A DNA stretch of 64,000 nt, taken from positions 248,001 through 312,000 of the forward strand of contig CAYMAI010000001.1 of assembly GCA_964388445.1 (NCBI GenBank), read 5' to 3'. Positions 1 to 7,891 of the stretch are shown here, in pieces (the first letter of the stretch is position 1; each line of letters starts with the position of its first letter). The DNA comes from CAYMAI01 sp964388445. GTDB taxonomy: Bacteria; 4484-113; JAGGVC01. The notes beneath the pieces are model-generated. The model was not told the DNA's origin and did not search any database. It worked only from the letters and a program-made list of their open reading frames with translations. Position numbers and translations under genes: made by a program.

Positions 1-1
1 C

Positions 2-949
2 GCGCTTTTGTGCGCGGCGATGATCGCGGTGTTTTTTGCAGCCGGTGTAAGCGGCAAGCCGCTGTATCCGCCCGGCCACGAGCCGAAAACTGACGGCGCG
101 AAGCCCGCGGGCGATGCGGGTGCCGAAACTGACGTTTCGAAACTCGTCCCGTACAAACGCGTGGGAGTGATGCAATTCGACGAACTCGGCAAGCGCAAGG
201 CGGGGGCGGACAGATTTCACTCGATTCTCCTCGGCAGACTAAAAAACGCGCAGTCCGAAACCGAGTTTATTTCCATCGAAGTCAAACTGGACAAGGACAC
301 GCCTCTGATGGGCGAAACCGCCAGGCAGCTTGGCGAGCGGTACAAAATCGACGCGATACTTACCGGCGCGTTTACGATTGCGATTCAGGGCGGCATATAT
401 CCGACGCGGGCTAACAGCGTGCCGGTGGGCAAAATCGGCATCGACTGCAGGATTATCGAGACCGAAAGCGGATGGAGCAGGGGCAAGGCCGGCGTCGCGT
501 GGGAAAAGAACAAGATTTATCCCCAGACGATTCGTACCCAGAAAGACCTTGAAGGCAAGCTGATGCGCGACGGCATCGACGACCTGATTGCGGAGCTCGG
601 CAAGGGCGGCTACTTGCGCTTTGCGCCGATTTATACCGCACAAATCGAAGAGCAGGAATTCAAGGAATACGCCGAATCGATATGCTCGACCATTCGAAGC
701 GCGCTCGCGGCATATTACGCGCAAAACGGTTACTACGGCGATTTTTCGGCTTTGCACGAAAAGAAATTCGTGGACGACAGATTCGCGCAGGGCGGCGTGG
801 AAATCGAGGACTTCGAAGGGCGTAAAGCGGTTGTGGTTAAAATATCGGTCGGTCCGGGCGGGCAGAGCTTTACGTTCGAGATTTTCGGCCCCGGGGCCGG
901 AACTTGGAAAGTCGACCAAAGCGGGGAAATTTTGCACGATTCGGAGTAA
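2..949 (+). CDS. Exported protein: CsgG/LpoB-like N-terminal domain plus pilin-like C-terminal domain (5' end cut by window)
   Basis: The frame is open from the window edge, and the first visible residues (ALLCAAMIAVFFAAG) are the hydrophobic core of a signal peptide, so the true start is almost certainly upstream. The first in-frame start inside the window is TTG at 8. Residues about 45-200 (YKRVGVMQF..., later ILTGAFTI) resemble the nucleotide-free alpha/beta fold of CsgG/LpoB-type outer-membrane-associated proteins; this is a weak, pattern-level match. The last 95 residues carry the motif AAYYAQNGYYGDFSAL followed by KKFVDDRF, nearly the same as in the next gene (995-1522), so that domain is shared within the cluster. 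It resembles the globular part of type IV pilins. Function unknown; an envelope location is likely. Confidence 0.75.
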   Translation, partial: ALLCAAMIAVFFAAGVSGKPLYPPGHEPKTDGAKPAGDAGAETDVSKLVPYKRVGVMQFDELGKRKAGADRFHSILLGRLKNAQSETEFISIEVKLDKDTPLMGETARQLGERYKIDAILTGAFTIAIQGGIYPTRANSVPVGKIGIDCRIIETESGWSRGKAGVAWEKNKIYPQTIRTQKDLEGKLMRDGIDDLIAELGKGGYLRFAPIYTAQIEEQEFKEYAESICSTIRSALAAYYAQNGYYGDFSALHEKKFVDDRFAQGGVEIEDFEGRKAVVVKISVGPGGQSFTFEIFGPGAGTWKVDQSGEILHDSE

Positions 950-994
950 AAGGCGCGGCGGACTTGATCGGCGCGGCCGTCGGGGAGGAAAAAA

Positions 995-1522
995 GTGTTT
1001 TGCGCAAAGTGCGGCGGAAGTATCGTTGAAACGGACAAGTTTTGTCCGAAATGCGGCGCGCCGCAGTCCGCGGCTCAAATTCCGCCGGACGGCTTTACAC
1101 GCAAACAAGGAATACCCGGATGGGCTTGGGCGATAATCATTACAGCCGCGGTGCTTTTCCTATTGGTGCCCGCAATCGGAATTATCGCCGCCATCGCGGT
1201 GCCCACGATGATTTCGACTCGCGTGGCCGCCTTGCATGCATACGGCGAAGGCGTCGCTTCGACCGTTAGAAGCGCGGAGGCTGCTTACTTTGCGGCGCAC
1301 GGGGAATACGGCGACTTCGCGGCTTTGGAGCAAAAGGGGTTCGTGGACGACAGGTTTGCGGCTCATCCTTTCGAAATTCGCGATTTCGACGGCAAGTCCG
1401 GCGTAGTTGTGAAAATCGAGCTTTCCGCGGACAAGAAGAAATACGAATTCACGGTTCGGGTCGACGAAACAGGATATTTCAGGGCGACGGAAGAAGGCAA
1501 TATCGAGCGGGTGGAAAAATGA
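995..1522 (+). CDS. Zinc-ribbon / transmembrane / pilin-like protein
   Basis: GTG start preceded by GGGGAGG. Residues 1-22 form a four-cysteine zinc ribbon (CAKC...CPKC). After a short linker, residues about 43-72 are one long hydrophobic segment (WAWAIIITAAVLFLL onward). An extracytoplasmic domain of about 100 residues follows, with AAYFAAHGEYGDFAAL and KGFVDDRF. That domain is clearly homologous to the C-terminus of the preceding gene and resembles pilin or pseudopilin globular domains. There is no prepilin peptidase site (G|FxxxE), so this would not be a canonical pilin. The topology implied is cytosolic zinc ribbon, one membrane pass, exported sensor-like domain. Same strand and about 45 nt after its neighbour, so probably co-transcribed. 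Biochemical role unknown. Confidence 0.85.
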   Translation: MFCAKCGGSIVETDKFCPKCGAPQSAAQIPPDGFTRKQGIPGWAWAIIITAAVLFLLVPAIGIIAAIAVPTMISTRVAALHAYGEGVASTVRSAEAAYFAAHGEYGDFAALEQKGFVDDRFAAHPFEIRDFDGKSGVVVKIELSADKKKYEFTVRVDETGYFRATEEGNIERVEK

Positions 1523-1559
1523 CGGCTTCGAGCAACGATGCCGGAAAGGAAGGTGAGCG

Positions 1560-2189
1560 ATGTATTGCGTGAAATGCGGTTACGAAATGGGCGAGGATGC
1601 AAAATTCTGCCCGAAATGCGGTGCGTCCGCTGAAGCGGGTGGAGCCGCGCAAGGCGGCTTTGACGCGCCGCCGCCGCGGCAGGATTACTCCGGGCGGACA
1701 GCGGATTCGTGGGAGCGGGTTTCATACCAGCCTGCGCCGAAAAAGCGCGGGCTGCCCGTGTGGGGCTGGGTGCTGATCGGTTGCGGAGGACTAATTGTTC
1801 TATCGTTTGCCGCGATTATGATTTTCGCCGTGCAAGCCACAAAAATCATGACCGAGAAATTCGGGAGCATCGAGGAACTTGGCGCCGCAGCGGAAGTATC
1901 GCAGGTACAGTCGGCGCTTTCGATATACAACTCCAAAAACAATAATTACGGCGATTTCATCGCGCTTCGAGACGGCGGCGATTTGAGCGCGCTCACCATC
2001 AAGTCGATTACCGCAACGGAACTTGAACTCGATTTGACTCAACTCGCGCTCGAAATTACTGACGGTGGCGCGGGATACAAGCTGACCGCCAAGTCCAAAG
2101 ACGGTAAAGCCGAGTGGGAACTGGACGAAACGAGCAAAAACCTGATGGAAGACGCGATGTCGGGCTGGCTTGGCGGCATGTCGCCATAG
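1560..2189 (+). CDS. Zinc-ribbon / transmembrane / pilin-like protein
   Basis: ATG start with GGAAAGGAAGGTG just upstream. It has the same architecture as 995-1522 but is more diverged. The zinc ribbon is at residues 3-21 (CVKC...CPKC). A proline/glutamine-rich linker reaches about residue 60 and a membrane helix spans about 69-93. A 115-residue exported domain follows, with the diagnostic IYNSKNNNYGDFIAL stretch. The shared YGDFxAL signature in three consecutive genes indicates tandem duplication. Only 37 nt separate it from the upstream gene. What the zinc ribbon binds is not evident from sequence. Confidence 0.85.
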   Translation: MYCVKCGYEMGEDAKFCPKCGASAEAGGAAQGGFDAPPPRQDYSGRTADSWERVSYQPAPKKRGLPVWGWVLIGCGGLIVLSFAAIMIFAVQATKIMTEKFGSIEELGAAAEVSQVQSALSIYNSKNNNYGDFIALRDGGDLSALTIKSITATELELDLTQLALEITDGGAGYKLTAKSKDGKAEWELDETSKNLMEDAMSGWLGGMSP

Positions 2190-2239
2190 CGGGTTTATCG
2201 AGCGCGTATTTAGACACCAATATTCCGGAGGATTGCTAG

Positions 2240-2827
2240 ATGAAAGAATGTCCGAAATGCGGCAGGAAAGCGGCTGTCAATTTCGACAGGTGTATATATT
2301 GCGGCGCCAAGTTCGAAAACGGAGAGGTTGTTAGAATGAATCTTTTTCCGGAAAGTCCAAAAAAGGAACCGAAAAAACATTATTATCAAGAACGCCGCAA
2401 GCTGAGCAAGCGAGCGGCTTTTTCGATTGCCGCGCTCGGTTCGGTCGTGGTTTTATTGATAATCATTCTTTTGATCGACTTGAACGGGGGATTCGATTTT
2501 TTGAAGAAACCTAAAAATCTGTCGGAAACGGACCAAATGTACTATGAGCTTTCGCAAATACAGGCAGCAATGGTGAGGGCAAGGCTCGACTTGACGGCAT
2601 ATCCGAATATGACTGTACTAATAGAATCGCTGTATTTGCGCGGCGTTGACGTCGTTACATACACGTCTTCAACCATAGTCACGGAAGCCGCAAGATACCA
2701 AATGCTCGGAATCGGAGGAGCGGACGTTTATTCGATTTATGCTGAAACAAACAGCGGAAGCGTCAGCCTGACGATAGATCAAAACAGCCCCGACGCAAAG
2801 TCGCGCATGACAGCCGGCGCATTATAA
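2240..2827 (+). CDS. Zinc-ribbon transmembrane protein
   Basis: ATG start preceded by CCGGAGGATTGCTAG, a good ribosome-binding site. Residues 4-21 carry CPKC...CIYC, a zinc-ribbon-like knuckle. A basic linker (KKHYYQERRKLSKR) precedes one transmembrane helix at about residues 57-77. The exported C-terminal 110 residues contain YYELSQIQAAMVRA, the kind of amphipathic start seen in pilin-like domains, but lack the YGDF motif of its neighbours. It is the most diverged, and last, member of the four-gene cluster. Base composition here is slightly more AT-rich than in the upstream members. Function unknown. Confidence 0.8.
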   Translation: MKECPKCGRKAAVNFDRCIYCGAKFENGEVVRMNLFPESPKKEPKKHYYQERRKLSKRAAFSIAALGSVVVLLIIILLIDLNGGFDFLKKPKNLSETDQMYYELSQIQAAMVRARLDLTAYPNMTVLIESLYLRGVDVVTYTSSTIVTEAARYQMLGIGGADVYSIYAETNSGSVSLTIDQNSPDAKSRMTAGAL

Positions 2828-2837
2828 CGAACGTTGC

Positions 2838-2846
2838 TGATATAAT
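2838..2846 (+). promoter_or_regulatory. Extended -10 promoter for lgt
   Basis: TGA-TATAAT: a perfect -10 hexamer with the extended -10 TG dinucleotide. It lies 24 nt before the TTG start of lgt. No convincing -35 box is visible, which fits an extended -10 promoter. A ribosome-binding site (TACGGAGG) lies between it and the start. Confidence 0.6.
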
Positions 2847-2870
2847 CCGCGCTCTTACGGAGGTTCGAAC

Positions 2871-3779
2871 TTGCACCCCTGGATTTTCGTCGCGTTTGGT
2901 CGCGAAATTCGCTATTACGGTCTCGGCTACGCCGTCACGCTGCTCGTCGGCGCGAATATCGCCGCGCATCTCCTGCGAAAGCGCGGCCTGAACGGCGACC
3001 GGCTTTGGGACGGGCTTATCGTTTTCATGCCGCTCGCTTTCATCGGCGCGCGGCTTGCCTACGTCCTGACAAACTTGAACGACTATATCGGCCAGGGCTG
3101 GGAGTGGATTCGAATCGACCACGGCGGATTGTCTTTCCACGGCGGCATTGTCGGCGCGCTTATCGGCATGGCGCTGTTCTATCGCAAGGGAAACCCGACG
3201 ATGCTGCAAGTGATGGACGCCAGCGCAATTCCTGTTGCAATCGGCATCGCGCTCGTGCGCATCGGCAATTTCATGAACGGCGACATCACCGGCTATCGCT
3301 GGGACGGTCCGTGGGCGATGAATTTTCCTTACGACGAACTGCACGTCAACGTCTATCACGGCCCCGGCGATTATACGCTGGACGGCTCGATAATCCTCAG
3401 GCATCCGACCGAAATCTACGGCTTTCTCGTCGGCGTGATTCTGATTTTCCTGATGATTCACTTTTGGAGAACGAACAAGTTCGACGGCTACGCATCGCAC
3501 ATGTTTATCCTTTGGTACAGCGTCGTGCGAAGCGTAATAGAAGAGCCGTTCCGCGACGTGCCGCATTACCTTGTCGATTTCAAAATCGAATCTATCGGAT
3601 TGGGCGGAATCACGATGACGCAGTGGGTCAGCGCGCTTCTCGTGATTTATTGCATAATCGCGATGCGGTTTTTAAAAGCCAAATCGGAGCGCGAAAAAAC
3701 CGGCGCGGCGGAAAATGCCGAAGCGAAGGCGCGGGCGCACAAAAAATCGGACGCGTCAAACAAACGCCGCAGGAAGTAG
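2871..3779 (+). CDS. lgt: Prolipoprotein diacylglyceryl transferase
   Basis: Lgt transfers the diacylglyceryl group of phosphatidylglycerol to the lipobox cysteine of prolipoproteins, the first step of lipoprotein maturation at the inner membrane. The protein has seven hydrophobic segments and the family signatures GGLSFHGGIVGAL (about residues 84-96), RIGNFMNGDITG (about 127-138, with the conserved Arg and Asn) and HPTEIYGF (about 176-183). Length 302 aa is slightly above the usual 260-290 because of a Lys/Ala-rich cytosolic tail. The start is TTG at 2871, supported by GGAGG 9 nt upstream. Several lipoproteins in this window (25973, 35425, 44493, 46677) are its expected substrates. Confidence 0.96.
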   Translation: MHPWIFVAFGREIRYYGLGYAVTLLVGANIAAHLLRKRGLNGDRLWDGLIVFMPLAFIGARLAYVLTNLNDYIGQGWEWIRIDHGGLSFHGGIVGALIGMALFYRKGNPTMLQVMDASAIPVAIGIALVRIGNFMNGDITGYRWDGPWAMNFPYDELHVNVYHGPGDYTLDGSIILRHPTEIYGFLVGVILIFLMIHFWRTNKFDGYASHMFILWYSVVRSVIEEPFRDVPHYLVDFKIESIGLGGITMTQWVSALLVIYCIIAMRFLKAKSEREKTGAAENAEAKARAHKKSDASNKRRRK

Positions 3780-3894
3780 TTTTTTGAGCGCGAGCGGCTG
3801 TGGAAGTCGCCAAGCGCATCGAAAAAAATAAAGGGCGAAATAGTTTAGACGCCTCGGCGGAATGTTAGATGGACTTGAAAACGGGGCGATAGGG

Positions 3895-4530
3895 CTAAAA
3901 AGCTTCGGCGGCTTTCGCCAGTTTTTCGCTTACCGCTCTTGCAAGATACTTCACGGCGTCGCCGCGCAATATTTTCCCCTGCGCGTGTATGAGCGGTTTC
4001 CACGACTGCCGCTCTTCGGGCGTGAGCATCAGCCATTTGCGCTCGCCCAGTTCTTTCGAAAGCCACCGGTTGAGCGTGGGCGGGCGCTCGACGAATCTGG
4101 CGATTTCCGAAAACGACTCGTCCATGACTGCGACTACCGGTATTTTCGCCTTTCCGCCTGTCAGGTTCGCGTCGCGAAGCTCCGGAAAACCGTCGCGCCA
4201 GAAAATGCGCACGTCGATGGAAGGCTTGATTGAAAGAAACTTCAGAATCGGCGGGACGAAATTTGCGGAATCTTCGCACCAGTTTTCGGTGATGATTCCC
4301 GCTTTAAGCCCGTCCGGCCAGTCAGGCAGAGCGAGGAGCGATTCGCCGTCCAGTTCAAACGTGGCATAATCGCGCTCGAAACGGCCGCAAAGCGCGCACG
4401 CCCCCGCCGCAAGCTCGGCGGCGAATTCTTCGGGCGTAAGCCCGTCATTCCAGTATTTTTCGAACGCGCCCGCGCCCGGCGCGGTTAGATTTCCGTTCAC
4501 GATTGCCACCCGCCGCGCGCCAAAGGACAT
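3895..4530 (-). CDS. Thioredoxin-like family protein (Thioredoxin_9 type)
   Basis: The 211-residue protein contains ITENWCEDSANFVPPILKF at about residues 78-96, the position where thioredoxin-fold proteins carry their active site. Here only the first cysteine is kept (WCED instead of WCxxC). Later segments (KIPVVAVMDESF, then a C-terminal helical part with WLMLTPEERQSW) match the thioredoxin-like family found in Bacillus and many environmental bacteria. A monothiol role or a non-redox role is possible. It is convergent with lgt and separated from it by about 115 nt in which I see nothing. No ribosome-binding site is obvious before the ATG at 4530. Confidence 0.75.
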   Translation of the reverse strand: MSFGARRVAIVNGNLTAPGAGAFEKYWNDGLTPEEFAAELAAGACALCGRFERDYATFELDGESLLALPDWPDGLKAGIITENWCEDSANFVPPILKFLSIKPSIDVRIFWRDGFPELRDANLTGGKAKIPVVAVMDESFSEIARFVERPPTLNRWLSKELGERKWLMLTPEERQSWKPLIHAQGKILRGDAVKYLARAVSEKLAKAAEAF

Positions 4531-4608
4531 TGCACGTGATTTTGCGCGGCTCTTAAAGCATACCGCCGAAGTGCGATTTGCGCCCGCCCGCCGCGATTGA
4601 TACGCCTG

Positions 4609-5148
4609 TCACGAAATTTGGTGCGCGCTGTCAATCGCCATAGCGCCAAGCCCGTCGTAAGCGTGTTTGACGGTTATCCCAAGCATCCCCACGGCGTGCT
4701 GCGTCAGGCGGTTCTCGTAGTCGTATTGAAGCGTAGAAACCAGCGGGAACTGGCCGTTCCAAGTTTCGGTCGTTTGCGTGATGTTGCCGTTCGCGTCGTT
4801 CGTAACCGCCGCGGCGTAATTGTTCAGGTTCGTATTCTCGCTGATAGCCGTCAAATGCCCCATGGCGCCCACCGTATACCCGAAGTTTCGCGGATTTTGC
4901 AGGTTGCCCGATATTTCGAGCGCCGTCCGGTTGCCCGCGCTGTCGTACGTGTGGTCGAACTGATACCGCAGATTCGAGCCGCTGTCCGTCATTTTCTCCT
5001 GCTTGATGCGGTTTAGCCGGTCGAATGCGATGAGATACGTATCGCCCGTCGTGGTTTCGGCGCGCTCGTAGCCGTATGTATTCGATGGCAGGCCGCCGGG
5101 GGAATAGTCGTAATCGTACTGCTTGAATTCAGATAATTGCCGATTCAC
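4609..5148 (-). pseudogene. Rhs/YD-repeat protein fragment
   Basis: The frame encodes several YD-type repeats typical of Rhs and teneurin-like proteins: FDRLNRIKQEK, YDSAGNRTALEI, TNDANGNITQTT, YDYENRLTQ and YDGLG. It begins inside repeat sequence and stops after 179 residues, with neither an N-terminal secretion region nor an RHS core/toxin tip. It is therefore a truncated piece of a much larger gene. It lies just downstream of a putative toxin-immunity pair on the same strand, so it may be a displaced orphan Rhs tip. Real function as a stand-alone gene is unlikely. Confidence 0.7.
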
Positions 5149-5240
5149 AACCTAGTCCTTCGTGTCCTTCGCAGCCACACGCACCTTCGCACTTCTCTTC
5201 GCCATTTCCTCGCTCATCTTAACTCTCCCTTACTAAAGTA

Positions 5241-5313
5241 TCCATTATACGTTAGAAAAGAAGATTAGTGGTACAATTAGACAATAAGCCTAGTGGTACA
5301 TTTTTATCCATTA
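5241..5313. repeat. AT-rich direct-repeat patch, possible IS end remnant
   Basis: TAGTGGTACA occurs at 5266-5275 and again at 5291-5300, exactly 25 nt apart, and TCCATTA occurs at 5241-5247 and 5307-5313. Read on the minus strand the first pair is TGTACCACTA. Spaced copies of that kind of sequence occur at the termini of IS21-family elements, where the transposase binds. No transposase gene is present, so this could be a solo end left by excision or recombination, or a coincidental AT-rich repeat. Confidence 0.3.
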
Positions 5314-5355
5314 GGACCCCAACCACCCCCTGATCTTTCAAGCAATCTGTTCTTG

Positions 5356-6018
5356 TTAAATACTAATGCGCTTGAATGAACAAAACCACCCTGATATTGC
5401 ATAGCTATGATTCAGCTGACTAATCCTATTAAGATTTACAACACAGTAGGAGCGCTTACTTGTCGCTATATTTTCTAGTATATCAAGCTCAATTATGCCT
5501 TGCTTAAGGCCGAATACTTCTAGGCAATTATCCTTCAATAAACCATTTGTATAAAAATCTCCTATAAATTGTCCCTCATAATTTATGCCAGCCATTCCTA
5601 GCTTATGCAAAAATATGCTATAGTCATTATACTCCATTGCAATGAACTTGCTTGGAGCAGAACCTATATAATATACTCTTGCCTTAACATCGTTTATATC
5701 TATATACGGCCACATATAGTAGGCAGTATTGTTTATTCCAGAACTAATGTAGCCCTCAAGCCATACTATTGATTCTAGCTCTTCTACTAATATGCGATTA
5801 TTTTCATTATACCTTCTATTTCCTAAATGCTTAAAGGCAGTCTCTAGTGAGGTTTCTGCAGATGCCAAATATGGTTGACAAATTGGTATATTAAGGTTAT
5901 ATAGAGATGACTTAACGTTTTCGGCATTGTAAGATAGAATTGAAGAATGCATAAAGCCAATAAAGTATGAAATGGCTATTACTGCCACAACAACGATTTT
6001 GGCCTTTCCTGTAATCAT
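5356..6018 (-). CDS. AT-rich membrane-anchored protein, candidate immunity protein
   Basis: I do not recognise the family. The 220-residue product starts with ITGKAKIVVVAVIAISYFIGF, an N-terminal signal-anchor, followed by a soluble domain rich in Tyr, Asn and Ile. Its DNA is far more AT-rich than the surroundings, a hallmark of recently exchanged toxin/immunity cassettes. The ATG lies 4 nt after the stop codon of the Cys-rich HExxH gene, so the two are translationally coupled. By analogy with Rhs toxin-immunity order (toxin first, immunity immediately downstream), this is the candidate cognate immunity gene, with an extracytoplasmic domain. That is inference from position and composition, not homology. 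Confidence 0.7.
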   Translation of the reverse strand: MITGKAKIVVVAVIAISYFIGFMHSSILSYNAENVKSSLYNLNIPICQPYLASAETSLETAFKHLGNRRYNENNRILVEELESIVWLEGYISSGINNTAYYMWPYIDINDVKARVYYIGSAPSKFIAMEYNDYSIFLHKLGMAGINYEGQFIGDFYTNGLLKDNCLEVFGLKQGIIELDILENIATSKRSYCVVNLNRISQLNHSYAISGWFCSFKRISI

Positions 6019-6022
6019 CGGG

Positions 6023-7228
6023 CTACCTGCATTGGCAAAAACAAGCCGTCACAACGTTAAATGCCAATTCGTAATTGCCCTTATAACTGGGAGGGTCGGA
6101 TTTAATTTTATGCCGGTAATCGCATAAATGTAGTATTTCGTGTACTAATGAATCCAAAAAATTGCAGCCAGCATTTGAATACGCTCCCAAAGGACCGTCC
6201 CAGGTGGTTTTGCATATTAGCACATGTGGTTCATATGGACCAGCAGTTCCAGTTTTGCAGTTACTGCCGTACCACCGCCTGCTACATGCCAAAGACAATG
6301 GTTTCGTTCTACGGCTAACATTGCAGTTTTGGCATACTTTAGTCACAGCGCCGACACAGCAAGAATTGCCTGAGATTTCACACCGAATAGGTATGGAGCC
6401 TAGCTTCTGAAGACAAGCACGAAATAATAAAACATCCTCATTACCAGAAGTCGACGCGCAAGTTAAAAGCAACTCCATGGCATCGCGAATTGCTGCGGCT
6501 TGTTTTGGGGTGCAAGATGGGTCAATTGGATAGGTTGGTGGATCCCATGCACCCATGATTCTTCCGCCTAGGCCAACAGGTACTAGTCGATGATCGCCAC
6601 AGCAAGGAAACGCTCCGCCTCCCCCGCCGCTTCCTCCGGGCCCCGTTCCACCGCCGCCGAAGCCCACGGATGTGCAATACTCGTTGCAGCAAGCCCATCC
6701 CGTGCTTGGGTCGTCCCACGGGCAATAGTAGCCGTAGCAGGCGGCAATCGAGCGCTGATAGGCGCAAAACTCGGCAATGTACGCCATATCGGTGCGTTCT
6801 TTTAGGCGTTTGCAATGGTCGTCTGCGAATACGAACGGCACATAAGGGCAAAAGCCGACGTTGCCGAGAAGGATGCAGCCCGGCGCGAAATATGGATCGG
6901 ACTTCGATTTGGCGGTTTCGCACGAGCAGCAACATTTGTCCGCCGGGTCGCCGTCGCAGCTGGCACAGCAGTTGCAGCCCTCCATCCCGTGGCAATAACC
7001 CGGTGCACACGGCGGAGGCGGTGGCGGCTGAGTCGGATCTTCGTTTTTACCGGGGCAGCAAAGGTTGTTTATGCTGTTGCCGTAGCCGAGCGTCGGTGTG
7101 ACGGATGCCTGCGGGCGAAGATTGCCGATTTGAAACATTCCATGGGGGAAGAAATCGCCGTATCCTCTTCCGCCCGGATTAAGGTCCCTGCCCAGCATCC
7201 AGCTTTTGACGCGCGCACCTTCGTACAT
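6023..7228 (-). CDS. Cys-rich protein with C-terminal HExxH metallopeptidase motif, putative Rhs-linked toxin
   Basis: Start taken at ATG 7228. The frame stays open to 7483, but that extension is a translation of intergenic hairpin repeats. Residues about 60-180 are extremely rich in Cys (CCPGKN, CHGMEGCNCCASC, CCCSC), then come a Gly-rich linker and further Cys clusters. Near the C-terminus is LVHEILHLCDYRH (HExxH at about residues 363-367). A Glu lies 20 residues after the second His (NYELAF), which fits a gluzincin zinc peptidase. The N-terminal part (LMYEGARVKSWMLGRDLNPGG) may be a decayed trace of an Rhs core end. It lacks a signal peptide. The AT-rich gene follows after 4 nt. A secreted or contact-delivered peptidase toxin is the favoured, unproven reading. 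Confidence 0.6.
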   Translation of the reverse strand: MYEGARVKSWMLGRDLNPGGRGYGDFFPHGMFQIGNLRPQASVTPTLGYGNSINNLCCPGKNEDPTQPPPPPPCAPGYCHGMEGCNCCASCDGDPADKCCCSCETAKSKSDPYFAPGCILLGNVGFCPYVPFVFADDHCKRLKERTDMAYIAEFCAYQRSIAACYGYYCPWDDPSTGWACCNEYCTSVGFGGGGTGPGGSGGGGGAFPCCGDHRLVPVGLGGRIMGAWDPPTYPIDPSCTPKQAAAIRDAMELLLTCASTSGNEDVLLFRACLQKLGSIPIRCEISGNSCCVGAVTKVCQNCNVSRRTKPLSLACSRRWYGSNCKTGTAGPYEPHVLICKTTWDGPLGAYSNAGCNFLDSLVHEILHLCDYRHKIKSDPPSYKGNYELAFNVVTACFCQCR

Positions 7229-7258
7229 CAGGTTCGCACCGTTCGCAAGGCAGGATTT

Positions 7259-7522
7259 GCGCAAGTGGAACTTGCGCCGTGGAGTGCGGCGGTCTTGCCG
7301 CCGCCCTGTTTCCGCAGGCTTGCCTGCGGGAGACGCCGGAGCAAGCTTAGGCATTGACGGCGAGAGCAAGCTCACGCACTCCAGGGAAACGCTTCGCGTT
7401 TCACGAGGACGAGCGCGACTCGTCCCTACATCGGATTTTTCCTGAAATGGATTTTGCAGGCTGGAAGCCTGCGCTACTGACATTTTTGGAAATGCATGTT
7501 GCAGGCTGGAAGCCTGCGCTAC
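7259..7522. repeat. Array of short perfect hairpins (intergenic palindromic repeats)
   Basis: Seven successive perfect hairpins with 7-8 bp stems and 2-5 nt loops occur here: 7259-7277, 7286-7304, 7312-7329, 7386-7402, 7407-7425, 7456-7472 and 7501-7517. Every stem sequence is different except the last two, which are a 22-nt exact repeat (7456-7477 and 7501-7522) offset by 45 nt. Loops are mostly GGA, TT or TTC. They overlap the upstream end of the Cys-rich gene's open frame. This is a mosaic of palindromic elements, not CRISPR. Confidence 0.75.
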
Positions 7523-7731
7523 GCTTGCCGGCGCCGCTGGGGTTGCGCCGCGTGCTAGGGAAATTCAGCCACAGTTCCAGAATCAGCCCCAGATTTTGAA
7601 ATCCGATTAGGCATGTTTTCTCCGCCGGGGATATTTTACCATGAAAATGCGGGAATTGAATTGGTTATGAAAAATAGTCGTCGGGAACGGCGTGCTTCGG
7701 AAGAAATGCCGGACGTGCTCTAGCGAAAAAC

Positions 7732-7795
7732 GCGGTACTTGCGTACCGCTAAGAAAGGCGCCACTTGCGTGGCGCACTCCATGCCGCAGGCATGG
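7732..7795. repeat. Second hairpin cluster
   Basis: Three perfect 7-bp hairpins lie back to back at 7732-7749, 7758-7775 and 7779-7795, two of them with the loop TTGC. They have the same modular style as the array at 7259-7522. The stretch 7523-7891, including this cluster, otherwise shows no gene. Confidence 0.65.
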
Positions 7796-7891
7796 CCTAC
7801 GGTAGAAGAGCGAAGCCTAAGGCCTCCGCACTCCACACCGCCTCCGCATATGGTGAGGAGAGTGAGAATAATTGGTTTATCGCGGAGTTTG

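Noticed and set aside
239..1108. 289-residue open frame on the minus strand, opposite the first two genes
   Set aside because: It is a GC-rich antisense shadow with Arg-rich, low-complexity sequence and no recognisable motif. The plus-strand genes have clear domains and ribosome-binding sites.
5152..5217. 21-codon minus-strand open frame (SEEMAKRSAKV...) with a GAG-rich upstream sequence
   Set aside because: It begins with an ATG but is very short, basic and repetitive, with no conserved partner. Too weak to call a gene.
7229..7483. Upstream extension of the Cys-rich toxin frame by 85 codons
   Set aside because: The extension translates the hairpin array, and its residues repeat as the DNA repeats. 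The ATG at 7228 is the first start after it.
7259..7795. CRISPR array
   Set aside because: No constant repeat of 25-40 nt with equal spacers and no cas genes. The elements are hairpins with different stems.
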